A DNA stretch of 64,000 bases from Macrothele yani (GCA_039090855.1 CM077006.1:46323336-46387335), one strand, 5' to 3'; shown: positions 10,759 to 21,932, counted from the first letter of the stretch. The notes: generated by a model from the letters alone, not told the origin. Numbers and translations are program-made.

Positions 10759-11521
10759 GGAAAACAGCAAAGGGATTGATTTATTAGAGTATGGTTGGAA
10801 GCACGGCAAATAATGCCAGCGTTCAAAAGTAAATCAGATTTCAGGGTTAAATTTAATAAAGAAGAACAGGAAATTGAAGATTAAAAAAGAACAGAACATT
10901 GATTTGCCCTAATGGAGGGGTGGTTGGGTTGGGCCCGGGTGGAACTTTCTGTGCAGCCACCTCCTCATGATAAGTTCTGGAATTTTTCTGAAACATGAAA
11001 AATGTGAAGAGCTGCACTGTGTGCAGTGTGCACTACTGCACAATATTTTGTACTTTCAGTGCAGTAGTGCACACGTTAACACAACTAGAAAACAAATCAC
11101 ATGGTGAACACTAGGTGTCAAAGTATTGCAATTTTCTTTAAACATTGAGTACTGTTGCATTAAATTTGAATCATAAAATATTAGTTGCTTTGCCTGAAAA
11201 CTTGTGCACATGTTTTAGGTACCAACAAATAGTTTTTGTACACTAGGGAAAGTCTGTAACAAACACTGTTCTTTTCTCACAACAGACATGAAAATGTAAC
11301 GATTTTGCCAAAATATAGAAATTTTGGAGGTAAGGTGGAACCGTAAGATTCCACTTTACCTCCAAAATTCAGCATATTTGAATTTCGCTAAAATATTCCA
11401 CTTTACCTCAAAAATTTAGCATATGTGAATTTCGCTAAATTTTTTGCACATGGTTTACTTAGCAGTACACAACTTTTCCGCACTAGGACATTTCGAAATT
11501 CGAAAAAAAAAATTTACGCTC
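10330..11521 (+). repeat. Right inverted arm of the 3.2 kb element
   Basis: It holds the more complete C-terminal coding block, then a 3' non-coding part with repeated motifs: the phrase ttccactttacctc appears near 11350 and 11397, each followed by a gaatttcgctaaa phrase. The right terminus therefore has a short duplicated subterminal block that the left terminus lacks. Confidence 0.82.
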
Positions 11522-11878
11522 CACTCTACTGGATATGCTTTTCAGATGAGTCAACATTCCACGTGTCTGGAAAAGTAAACAGACATAACTGCTGCATCTA
11601 GGGATCCGAAGTAGTTCATAAACATATGTTGTTCATGAACACAAACGGGATTCTCCAAAATGCAACGTTTGGTGTGGGATTATGAAGAACTAAATCATTG
11701 GTCCCTTTATTTTTGCGGAAGCCCTTGTAACTGGACTACAATACCTGGATATGTTACATGAATACACTGTGCCTCAGCTGCCTAAAGGCACAATTTTCCA
11801 AAAAGATGGGGCTCCCCTGCACTTTGCCAATGATGTCCACACATTCTTGGACAACCACTTCACTACATGATGGATTAA

Positions 11879-12300
11879 GGCTCTACGAGACCCGCCATCT
11901 TGTATTGCTGCCTTCTCTTGTTAACCAACGGGCAAGCGTATTTCACAAATTGCTCGGGCAATTTTGCACATTTTGGAACACCGTTTGTGGCTAACGCAAG
12001 ATATATGATAAATAAAGAGTTCCCTGGTTTCAGATTTTCATTTTGGACTCTTTAAGTATTTTTTATTAATTAATAAAACTATGGAATACGCCTTGGTACA
12101 ACTTTCGCTGCAGATAAAAAATGAAGGGAAAGGTCAATAAAAATTCTGAAACCAGGGAACTCTTTATTTATCATATATCTTGCGTTAGCCACAAACGGTG
12201 TTCCAAAATGTGCAAAATTGCCCGAGCAATTTGTGAAATATGCTTGCCCATTGGTTAACAAGAGAAGGCAGCAATACAAGATGGCAGGTCTTGTAGAGCC
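11879..12300. mobile_element. 422-bp inverted-repeat MITE with TTAA target duplication
   Basis: Arms of about 170-180 bp are inverted copies beginning GGCTCTAC and continuing through CGCCATCTTGTATTGCTGCC. The element is flanked by TTAA at 11875-11878 and 12301-12304. TTAA duplication is a habit of piggyBac and of Kolobok-type transposons; no transposase is present to decide. It lies inside the third catalytic region of mariner copy 1. Confidence 0.9.
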
Positions 12301-12656
12301 TTAAAAGAGGATCAATGTTCATTGCATGGCCCTCAAATCACCAGACTTAACTCCACCTGACTTTTTTTTCCATGAGAATTTGTTAAGGACCAGGTGCATG
12401 CTACTCCAGAGCACAATCTGGAAGACTTACACGACAAAATTTGTGCTGCAATCAACAATATGACACCACAAATGCTTCTCAACATATGGGCTGGAGTACA
12501 AAACCGGTAGGACATTTGCCATGCCAACAGTAGAGTTTATGTTGAAGTTTAGTAGACATGTAAAAAAAAAAAATTCTCAGTTTGTATATCTGGAACAATA
12601 CATGTCTCTAAAAAATTGTGGTCAGTTAAAAATGTATGATACTTCCTTTTATTATA

Positions 12657-14013
12657 CAGGATGTCCGAGAATTATTGGACACATTACAAAATTATGTACA
12701 AAAAAAAATATGAGCATTATCTGTTTTTCTATGTCCTGTATTACTAACACAGTTTCCATATTTTGTTTTGCAGAATTGTTATTCCCAGAATCTGATATAT
12801 GGCGCTAGGTGTGGCCTGATGAGGAATGCATGAGAAATGTGCAATCAGTAGTCATGTCATCCGTACAGCAGAATACGATGTGTGTGTTATGGCTTGCGGA
12901 ATTAAAGTCTGTCATTAAAGTTAAAAGACGGTACCGTTTAGAGTATGGTTGTAATCCTCCGTCAATGAATTCAATTAAGCGGTGGATGAAACAGTTTAAA
13001 GAAACTGGCAATGTGGAACATTGTGGAGGAGCCGGTAGGCCTAGCGTAAGCGGTGAGATGGTTGACCAAGTTAATGAAAGTTTTCAACGAAGCCCCAGGA
13101 AATATTCATTGCTCCAGGAAATCCGTTCGTAAAGCAAGCAGAGAACTGTGCATTCCGAAATCGACAGTTCACGATATCTTGCACAGGAAATTAAAGTTTC
13201 ATGCTTATAAAATTCAAATAGTGCAAAAGATGCATGTAAATGATCACACTCTGTGATACGATTTCGCTGTGGATATGCAGAATCGAGTGGAAAATGATGA
13301 AAACTTTCTCAGTACTGTAATTTTTAGTGATGAATCCACATTTCATGTATCAGGTATTGTGAATCGTCACAACTGTAGGATATGGGGCAGTAAACCGCCT
13401 CATACTGCTATTGAACTGGAACGTGATTCTCCAAAAGTTAATGTGTGGTACACCCTATCAAAAAATCAAGTGATTGGCCCTTTCTTCTTCTGCAAAAAAA
13501 AAAAAAACATAAATGGTGACATTTACTTGGATATGCTAGAAAATTTTGCTATACTCCAGATCAAAAGATATCCCAACGTCGTTTTTCAACAAGACGGCGC
13601 GCCTTAGCATTGGTCAACGTGTGTACGTAAGTGCCTAAATGAGCATTTCCCCAACAGATGGATTGGGCGTGGTGATCCTATTCCGTGGCCTCCTCGCTCT
13701 CCAGATCTAAATTCATTGGATTATTTCATGTTATGTGAAGGATCATGTCTATCAGACGCCTTGTACGGATTTGCAGGAACTGAAGCAGCGTATCACGGCT
13801 GCTATTAATTCCATAACTCCTCAGATGCTTGCCAATACATGGCATGAAATTGAGTATCACTTGGACATACTATGAGCAACCAAGGGATCTCACATTGAAA
13901 TTTATTAACTTGTGTAGTTACATTGTAAATTAGTACAGTCAGTTTTTTTCTATCTGTTTAATGTTTTGTTTTATATAATTTTGTAATGTGTCCAATAATT
14001 CTCGAACACCCTG
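12657..14013 (+). mobile_element. Mariner-family element, DD41D type, copy 2
   Basis: 1357 bp with terminal inverted repeats of about 40 bp (CAGGATGTCCGAGAATTATT at the left; the inverse of CAGGGTGTTCGAGAATTATT at the right), flanked by TA. The size and ends are those of a complete Tc1/mariner-superfamily element. Confidence 0.93.
12809..13875 (+). pseudogene. DD41D mariner transposase, inactivated
   Basis: Domains in order: a paired helix-turn-helix N-terminus (LAELKSVIKVKRRYRLEYG, then SIKRWMKQFKETG), a second HTH (IPKSTVHDILHRKLKF) and the catalytic domain with IFSDESTFHVSG, VVFQQDGAP and SPDLNSLDYF. Counting in frame from the Asp of QQD to the Asp of SLDYF gives 41 intervening residues, which places it in the DD41D (rosa-like) group. 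It is inactive: there are frameshifts near 13130 and 13255, a stop straight after QQDGAP, an indel in an A-run at 13496-13506, and another frameshift near 13730. Confidence 0.82.
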
Positions 14014-14229
14014 TACATCTAAGCGGAACACCCTGTATATTACTGGGCACAAGATAACACATTTTTTTTTTTTTTGGTAGAGGCAATATTAGTTAGAAAA
14101 ACTTTAACTGCAATAGCAAAATGAACATACATATTTCTGAAAGTTACTAAAGTCCAATTAAAAAAGTACATAAAAGGTTGGAATGAAAAACATGTGGCAG
14201 CCCTAAGGTACAGGAACTATACACTGAAA

Positions 14230-14238
14230 AGACAATTA

Positions 14239-14286
<48 letters not shown>
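14230..14286. repeat. (CA)n microsatellite
   Basis: About 24 CA units preceded by a short imperfect part. Confidence 0.95.
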
Positions 14287-14287
<1 letters not shown>

Positions 14288-14299
14288 CTAATTAGACAA

Positions 14300-15286
14300 G
14301 AGCCCAAGTTTTGACCTAACAACAGCAGCAACACGTCATCGCATGGACTCTATCTATCAGGTGTTGGAAATCTTCAGATTGAGATGAGGCCCACGATTCC
14401 AGGACAACCATCTATAAAGTTACCAATGATGAGTACTGGGCTCAAAACTCATCACTGGTAACTTCTGTGATAAGTTTTGAGCCCAAAAGTTTAACAAGAT
14501 GGTACACCATCTCATCATTCCCATTCAACAGCAGACTGTTTTGGAGGAGCCTTCCAGTTAGTTCACAACCCTCAAATGGTTTGCTTACTCTCTGGATCTG
14601 AAACTAATTGAGCATTTGTTGTTATAAAGTGGAGCAATGCATTTGAACCCAAGCTGAGATTTGCCAGAGCAGGCCATCTGAGGGTTGTGAACTCACTGGA
14701 AGGCTCCTCTAACCAATTCGTTGTCCAATGGGAATGATGAGATGCTACACCGTCTTGTTGAAAGAAGACATTGTTTTGTACGAAATGAATAGGCATGAAT
14801 GTGCATAGGTAAGTCGGCAAAGTGACTCATGTAAACATGCTCCAAAATGTTACCCTGTTTCCACTGGCCTGTAACACCTCAACTGACAGTTGGGGTCTAT
14901 GACCTCAAGTGGTCTCCACCACACACATGCCCACCACCACAGTCTTGTAGTTGTAACCTCGATTCATCAGAACAAGCTACTGGTTTTCAGTCTTCCACGG
15001 TCCAGTGGTGATGTTCCTTTGTCCACTGCAGCCTCATAGCTCTGTGGCATGCTGTTAACTACGGTACTCGCCATACATCAGTACTACCATCATACATTGA
15101 ATAATCTTTTCACAAACCTTTGTAGATGCCCCATCAGAAAATGTCAATATCATCTTCTCCACTACAGCCCTTCACTTTGGCTACAGTTGTGGGAAAGGCA
15201 GAAGTCACCTTGAAAAATGGTTGTCACATTTGTACCCACAATTTTACCAGAAATTATCAGTTTTGCAATTTTGATTTAGTCCGGGT
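14300..15286 (-). mobile_element. Tc1-like transposon remnant
   Basis: On the minus strand, the segment VFFQQDGVASHHSHW then WLEEPSSEFTTLRWPA (14640-14770) is the Tc1 second catalytic Asp region. Text around 14970-15010 encodes the first catalytic Asp block (VEDWKPVACSDES-like). The order is scrambled by local duplications: the segment ggaggagccttccagt and its inverse occur at 14533 and 14692. No intact ends are visible. Confidence 0.65.
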
Positions 15287-15297
15287 ATATATGACGA

Positions 15298-18200
15298 GAT
15301 GTAAGGTCAGGTGATGCGTAACATCACAGCCTCTCCTTGACAAATGTCAACCCCGCCTTCTCGTGGTGCATCCTGTTCCCACTAAAGGGGCTCTGACGAC
15401 CGCCCATAGCGGTATAACTATACCATCGGGATCAGAGGAAATGCTATCCCACACTCACCAACCCGCTTGGCCAGCGTGGTGAGTTATGGCCAAACCCCTC
15501 CAAAATGATTCCACAACTTAAATCTTGGCCCTCAGTCTCCGGCAGCTGGAATGTACCTGGCCAAGGCAGCGGCCAGTGCGACATGAAGGCAGAGGGTGCT
15601 AAGAATCCCCGGAGGACCGGACTAGGCTGCCATCTGATGCTGACCTTGGCTACTTACAATGGACGCTCCCTATCTTCTGATTCAAGGCTTCTTGAATTGG
15701 AAGAGGAACTACAAAGGATCAAGTGGGACATCGTGGGGCTAAGTGAGGTAAGGAGAAAAGGGAGAAGATCTCATCGAACTGAAAAGTGGACATCTCTTCT
15801 ACTATCGTGGGACAGATACTGGCAGAACTAGTGGTGTTGGATTTATAATAAACAAGAAACTGAAGGATAAAGTTGTAGAAGTTGAAAGTTCCTCTGACAG
15901 AGCTGCACGACTTGTTATCCAACTCTCGAAAAGATACCAGGCTCAGATTATTCAAACTTATGCACCCACCACAAGTCATCCTGAAGAAGAAATTGAAGAA
16001 TTTTATGAGGAAATTTGTCATCTAAATAATAAAGGTAAGCAGCACTTGAAAATAATTATGGGAGATTTCAATGCAAAAATAGGGCAACGGCAACAGAATG
16101 AAACTTCGGTAGGTAAATTCGGTCATGGCAACAGAAACCAGCGTGGAAATACTCTCGTTGAGTTTGCAGAGGCAGAAGGGTTTTTCATCTTGAACTCCTT
16201 CTTCAAGAAAAAGCCACACAGGAAATGGACATGGAGACATCCAAATGGGACGACAAGTGAAATTGATTTTATTATGTGTAACAAAAAATTCGTCATAGAA
16301 GACTGCAGTGTGCTAAACAAGTTCAACACAGGTAGTGACCATAGATTGGTGAGATGTAAGATGCACCTGAACGCTAAACTTGAACGTGGCAAGCTCATAG
16401 GACAAACAAAATCTATTGACATAACCAACCTTAAAAAACACCATAATACCTTCAAGTTAGAACTGAAGAACAGGTTCTCTGCTTTAGAAGGCCTAACATC
16501 GGAAGAAGTGGACATCTCTGAAGTTAACAGAAAAGTAACCAAAGCTCTTATGGAAACAGCAACAAAATTAGCTGGGTCTAAGAACAAGTTGCATGTGAAC
16601 AAATTATCAGGAAAAACCAAAATGTTGATGCAAAAAGAAGAGAGATGAGGACAACTAAAGAAGATGTGACTTCCAAAGTGGAATATATAGAGCTATGCAA
16701 GACAGTAAGAAAAAGTATCACTGAAGACGTAAGGAAATTCAACTGTGAACTAGTGAGGAAAGCAATTGAAAACAACCAAAGCCTAAAGATAGCAAAGGGA
16801 CATCTCAGTAAGGGAAGAAAACAGATTATGGCACTGAGAAAAGAAGATGGTTCTGTAACAAGAAATAGAGGCGAAATTTTGACAAGAGTGAAAGATTTCT
16901 ACTCCAAATTATATGAAAGGGATGATATATGCACTCCAGACATCATGAAAGATACCAGTACCAGAGTTCCTCCAGTCTTTCCAGCAGAAGTTGCACATGC
17001 AATCAAGAACATGAAGCGAGGAAAAGCTCCAGGAGAAGATGGAATTACTGTAGACATCATACAAGAAGCAAGTGGAGAAATCGAAACAGTACTCGCCCAA
17101 ATTTTCACTCGATGCCTTAATGAAGGAAAGATTCCTGAGGATTGGAACACCGCTACAATGATCCTGCTACATAAGAAAGGTGACATTGAGGATCTCGGAA
17201 ACTACAGACCTATCAGCCTCCTATCAGTAGTTTATAAAATCTTCACTAAAGTTCTTTCACACCGCTTGAAGGTAACACTGGACATGGCTCAACCGAGAGA
17301 ACAAGCTGGATTCAGGAGTGGCTACAGCACAATAGATCATATCCACGTGCTGAGAGAACTAATTGAAAGAGCGAGGGAATATGAACTTCCATTGTGCATG
17401 GCTTTTATCGATTATGAAAAAGCCTTTGATTCGGTGAAACCATCAGCAGTTACAATGGCTCTGAAAACCTGCGGTATTGAAGATGCATACATTAATATTA
17501 TTAATAACATCTATGAAAATGCAAGTGCAAAGATTAGGCTGTTTGAAAATACAACACACGTAAAAATTGGAAAGGGAGTGAGACAAGGTGACACCATATC
17601 TCCGAAGCTCTTTAATGCCACATTGGAGGGTGTTTTTCAGTCACTGAGCTGGGAAAACAAGGGGATAAAGATTAATGGAGATTATCTAACCCACCTTCGT
17701 TTTGCTGATGACGTAGTCATTTTTGCAACTACCCCATCAGAGCTGCAGAGTATGATCCAGGAACTTGCTGACAAGAGTAAAGAAGTGGGATTAAAAATGA
17801 ACTTTCAGAAGACAAAAGTGATGTTCAATGCTTTTACAAGAAATGAAGATTTATCGATTGATGGAGAAAAGCTGGAGATAACAGACACGTACGTTTATCT
17901 TGGACAGCAGATATCAAGTGAGGGTCACATTGATGAAGAAATTAATCGGCGTACAAAACTTGCCTGGAGAGCTTTTGGAAGAAACAGCATAATTTTCAAG
18001 AGCAATATGCCATTATGTCTTAAAAGAAAAAGTGTTTGATCAATGCATCCTTCCAGTGCTTACGTATGGTGCGGAGACGTGGACCTTAACTAAAAGAGAC
18101 ATACAAAGGCTGCAGACAACTCAAAGAAGCATGGAGAGGTGCATGCTTGGTGTAACCAGGAGAGATAAGAAGAGGAACTCGTGGATCCGAAAAATGACAA

Positions 18201-18486
18201 GAGTGGAAGACATCATGATCAGAGTTAAATCCCTGAAATGGCAATGGGCTGGACATACTGCCAGAAGGACAGATCATCGATGGACAGCTGAAATTTTAGA
18301 TTGGATTCCAAGGGACAGGAAAAGACCCAGAAGAAGACCACATGGGAGATGGGTGGATGAAATTCGAAAGTATGCAGGGGTGACATGGAGGAGACTGGCA
18401 CAAGACAGACCGTTGTGGAGGAAACTTGGGGAGACCTTCGTCCAGCAGTGGATTGATAATGGTTGACAATGATGATGATGATGATG
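15298..18486 (+). mobile_element. RTE-type LINE, copy C, full length with 11-bp target duplication
   Basis: 3189 bp, flanked on both sides by atatatgacga (15287-15297 and 18487-18497). The GC-richer 5' region (15310-15500) holds a ggccagcgtggtgagttatg stretch of the kind found at 5' ends of RTE/BovB-like elements. The 3' end is a short GAT repeat after gataatggttgacaat. It lies in the left end of a Tc1-like element, which is therefore older. It is the reference copy for A, B and D. Confidence 0.95.
15637..18466 (+). pseudogene. RTE endonuclease-reverse transcriptase with three single-base frameshifts
   Basis: An apurinic-type endonuclease domain comes first: ATYNGRSL, LSEVRRKG, then after a shift a GRTSGVGF segment, a QTYAPTTSH segment, IIMGDFNAKIG and TGSDHRLV. 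The RT domain has APGEDGI, NYRPISLL, REQAGFRSGYS, FIDYEKAFDS, VRQGDTISPKLF and FADDVVIF. The C-terminus is basic, with a Trp-rich IRVKSLKWQWAGHTARR motif. The protein would nick target DNA and copy the element's RNA in place. Frameshifts lie near 15768 (G-run), 16640 (A-run, one A fewer than copy A) and 18028 (A-run, one A more than copy A). No internal nonsense substitution is evident. Confidence 0.9.
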
Positions 18487-19655
18487 ATATATGACGAAGA
18501 GCCGAAACATTATAACCAGTGCATCTTTATGCAAATCAAAGCAACTGCAGCTTTGGCACATGCGAAGGTCATGAAACAGTATGAATAACACCTGATACTG
18601 AGCTCTGTTAATTAGTGTTATCTTGTTCTTCAGATAGGAAAGGCAGTGACTTAAGTGAGTTTGACAAAGAACAAACTGTATTAGCCAGACAACTGGGTAA
18701 GAGCATTTACAAAGCTTGTGGGATGAAAACGGCCATCCATTTGTTAGTAACTTCAAAAAGTAGTCCGAGGAGGGGAAAACCATGAGCCACTAGCACGGCT
18801 CATCAATTCTAGAGGTGAGTGAAGGCTATACCATATGGTATGAGCCAACAGGAGAGATACTGTGTTGCAACTCACCAGTAATCTGAATGCTGGTGACGAG
18901 AGTAATGTGTCACAACACACAATACATCAAACCCTGCAGGAAATGGGATGCATAGCTGCAGGCCACTCTGAGTGATCATGCTAACCTCGGTTCACCATTG
19001 AAAGCATCTACAATGGGCTTGCAAGCATCAAAACTGGACCTTGAATGATTGGAAGAAGGTTGACTGGTCTGATGACATTGTTTCCTGTTGCAGCATGTGT
19101 ATGGCTAGGTACATGTGCATTGTTTACCTGGGGAAGTGTTGGCACCAAGATGCACTGTGGCATGAAAACAAGCTGGTGAAGGATGTGTAATACTTTGAGC
19201 AATGTTCTGCTGGAAAACCGTTTGTCCAGTCCTTCCTGTGCAGGAAACTATGACATCTACCACCTACCTAAACATCACTGCAGACCAGGTACATCCTTTC
19301 ATGGAAATGGCATTCCTCTCTTAGTAGTCCCTTCTTTCAGCAGGATAATGGGCCAGGTCACACCACCTAGACTGTTTGAGAATGTTTCACGGAACATGAC
19401 GTTAGACTTCCAGGTATTGCCCAGGCCTCTAAATCCTCCCCTTAGACATCATTCCAATTGAGCATCTATGTAAATCCAATCTGTGGATTTGCACAAATGC
19501 TCCGATCTGCTCCTAATTTGTTGGTACCAGATACCCAAGATACCTTTAAAAATCTTGTAGTATCCATGTCTTGCTGAGTGAGAACTGTTTTGGTGGCACA
19601 TGGAGGATCAACATCATATTAGGCAGATGGTTATGATGTTTTGGCTCTTCAGTGT
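18487..19655 (+). mobile_element. Tc1-like element, decayed
   Basis: The left end (gaagagccgaaacattataacc) and right end (ggttatgatgttttggctcttc, ending near 19653) are inverted repeats of the common Tc1-like ACTGAAGAGCCAAAACAT type. The interior gives SDLSEFDKEQTVLARQLG (N-terminal HTH), NDWKKVDWSDD (first catalytic Asp) and QDNGPGHT (second). Stops and indels are frequent. Confidence 0.8.
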
Positions 19656-19659
19656 ATAT

Positions 19660-20060
19660 GTACAACTGTCTCAAGCAAAATTCCCAGACATTCCTTGCAC
19701 TGATGAAATTTATTCAAGTTACTTAGGAGTACTCAAATTCCAGGGCAAAAAGCTGTTCTACCTTCTGGCCAATGTCTGGGTTAGTGGCAAACATTGGGGG
19801 AAACTGTAAATACTAATATAAAATAAATTTTCAATTACTTGCCAAAAACACTACACAGCTAATATTCCTCACCACCCAGGTGAAACAATTTTCCAGGAAG
19901 AACAGTATGCAAATTATGTTGCAAGCCATACTATTATGCAGTTGCTTTAAATCCACACAATATTACATACATACATTATCACTAAGCTGTTCTCTGGGAA
20001 TCAGAGGTTAGTTCCACAAAGAAAAAACAAACTAACAGATAATTTTTAACTGATTATTTA
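19660..20060. other. Intron sequence without recognised features
   Basis: AT-rich and non-coding. A short open stretch at its left side overlaps the Tc1-like end and matches no family I know. Confidence 0.45.
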
Positions 20061-20085
20061 CTTACTGCTGCCATATCATGTTTCT

Positions 20086-21932
20086 TACAGTGGTATTCAT
20101 CCACAGAAACTCTACCTTGCAACATCCCAAATAGGCATCCTTCTTTCTCTTTACTGCCTCTTTAATCTCACTATTCCACCAACCATCACCTCTATTGTTA
20201 CCCACTATTGTGGTGCCACAGACATCCTCAGCAGCAGTGACAACACAGTTCTTAGAACATTCCCACTTCCTTCCTACATCCCTCTCACATGACATCAGCT
20301 CCTTCAGTCGTTCTCTCAGTAAGTGAGCATAACGCTGACGATCTTCAGGAAGCCTTCCAACCTTTATTCTTTCCACCGTAGGCCTCTTCCTATTCCTTTT
20401 CATCCAACCAAGATTCAGTTTCACTCGTGACACTACCAAGTAATGATCAGAATCAATATCCGCACCTCTCATCACATGAGTGTCAACAACTAAATGTTTC
20501 AGATATGCTGATCGTAAACAACAAAATATATAACACTCTTTTGACAAAGAGTACGATTTTCCCAAGTGTATGTGTGGATATACTTGTGGTTGAAAAAATA
20601 TTAGATATGCTCAAACAATTTTCAATGCATAGTTCAATTAATCTTTCACCATTATTATTTACACAAGGACTGTTAAACTTACCCAGAACATTGTCAGAAA
20701 TCACATTCTGCATACCTACTCGAGCATTGAAATCCCTTGCTATTATAACTTTCTCTTTAGCACCAAACTGGCTCAAAATAGCTTTTAGCTCATTCCAGAA
20801 ATCCTCCTTCCTATCAGAAGGTTCCAAGTCACAAGGAGCATGCACTACAACAATTACTATTCTCTGAAATTTCACTTTCAGACGTATCGAAAGAATTCTC
20901 TCACTAATGCAGCTGTAATGGACCAAGTTGTTCTTCATCTTTTCACTTAAAATCACACCTATACCAGCTTGTTCCCTAACATTATCTAATACTCCTGACC
21001 ACACACTCACTGTGCCATTCACTTCTTCTATCCCAATTTCCTTCTTTTTGGTTACACTTACACACATCACGTCTAATTTATACCTCTAGTATTCCATACA
21101 TCAATCTTACACTCACTTAGCCGTGATCCGTTTCTCATGAGCCTTTCAGAAATTCCAGGTCTATTCCGTGGGGGACCATCCTTCTCAAGTGTGGTAGCTC
21201 CACCATATCCCACACCAGAGTTTAAGCTGGCTCAAAAACGCTATAGTAAAAATGCTAAAATGAAGGAAAAAGTTGTAGCAAAATGCTAAAGAAATTTAGC
21301 CTCTTTTATCGATGAACTGACATGCTACAGATTGTCGTAGTGGATGAAGTAGCGCGCGACGAATCGTCGTTGTCGACGAACAGACATGCGACGAATTGGT
21401 ACGACACCGTCAGACCGAACAGTGGATTACGGAGTTTCCATCGTATGATGGAGTTTCCGTTGTATGATGGAATACTTTTACCCACGAATTAGCAGCGGAA
21501 TTTTAATTTTTCCCCTGGACTACAGGAGTTCAAATTTTCGGAACACAATCACCTCTGTGGTATTTAAATGTCTGGCGCCATTTTGCGACGAGACACTAAT
21601 TTTCTCGCACATTTTAGAATAATTCATCGCATTTTGCAAAAATAGCGATCGTAGCTTAACCTCTGTCCCACACTAGAGTCCGGATATTTATTTCCTTCAG
21701 TCTTTTAATAAAGTAGGTACATCAGTGTGGGGGATTAACCCACAGCTGATGGTTCCAGTTGGTCATTCATCCTAAGGATTCTGGAACAAAACCCAGTGAG
21801 TTGGGTCTTTTCGCCAATGCAACACAGACTAGCTGGCACCTCTCCAAGATTCACAGAGGTCCTTGTTGCTGTTCTGTGCACCATTGCCCATGGAGCGCCC
21901 CGAGGAGACAACCCCATCTCTCACTAAGACTG
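20086..21932 (-). mobile_element. LINE2, 5' part only, inverted and split by a hAT-like element
   Basis: On the minus strand it starts near 21932 with the same 5' leader as the full-length copy at 30176. It carries the endonuclease domain (GTVSVWSGVLDNVREQAGIG, FQRIVIVVVHAPCD, IIARDFNARVG, DSDHYLVVSR) and stops abruptly near 20086, within the linker to the RT. Losing the 3' end is the opposite of normal 5' truncation, so a later deletion or rearrangement is likely. IIARDFNARV has Arg where the active family has Gly (IIAGDFNARV). A 450-bp element interrupts the leader. Confidence 0.88.
21216..21665. mobile_element. hAT-like 450-bp non-autonomous element
   Basis: Ends CAGAGTTTAAGCT at the left and AGCTTAACCTCTG at the right are inverted repeats. 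The 8-bp TCCCACAC is duplicated exactly on both sides (21208-21215 and 21666-21673), the hAT signature. The interior has no gene but has CG-rich motifs and a 19-bp tandem pair (ggagtttccatcgtatgat / ggagtttccgttgtatgat) at 21434-21471. Confidence 0.93.

Larger units (their letters stand above)
8341..11521 (+). mobile_element. 3.2 kb element with inverted arms over 1 kb carrying an unclassified transposase-like gene
   Basis: The outer ends are inverted copies: GAGCGTAATT then a T-run and CGAATTTCG at the left, and the reverse complement at 11501-11521. The inverted match continues inward to about 9409 on the left and 10330 on the right. The arms therefore include the coding sequence for the C-terminal part of the element's own protein. 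The unique centre (9410-10329) carries the middle of that gene. The insertion splits a mariner transposase gene in a way that lets its ends be placed exactly. No clean target-site duplication was resolved. Confidence 0.82.
7865..12530 (+). mobile_element. Mariner-family element (DD41D type), copy 1, broken by two insertions
   Basis: The N-terminal transposase part (LSLVEIKSVTLVQ, and the TVSEENVDRF segment) lies at 7880-8340. It resumes at 11522 with SDESTFHVSGK.NRHNC, the first catalytic Asp region. FQKDGAP near 11800 holds the second Asp, and SPDLTPPDFF near 12340, in a shifted frame, holds the third. The rest of the C-terminus runs to about 12510. A 3.2 kb element sits at 8341-11521 and a 422-bp MITE at 11879-12300. 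Terminal inverted repeats of this copy were not found. It is decayed, with frameshifts, and older than both insertions. Confidence 0.75.

Noticed and set aside
20427..20867. Plus-strand open frame of 146 codons
   Set aside because: It is antisense to the LINE2 endonuclease domain. The same antisense frame is open at 30829-31125, which only reflects LINE2 codon composition.
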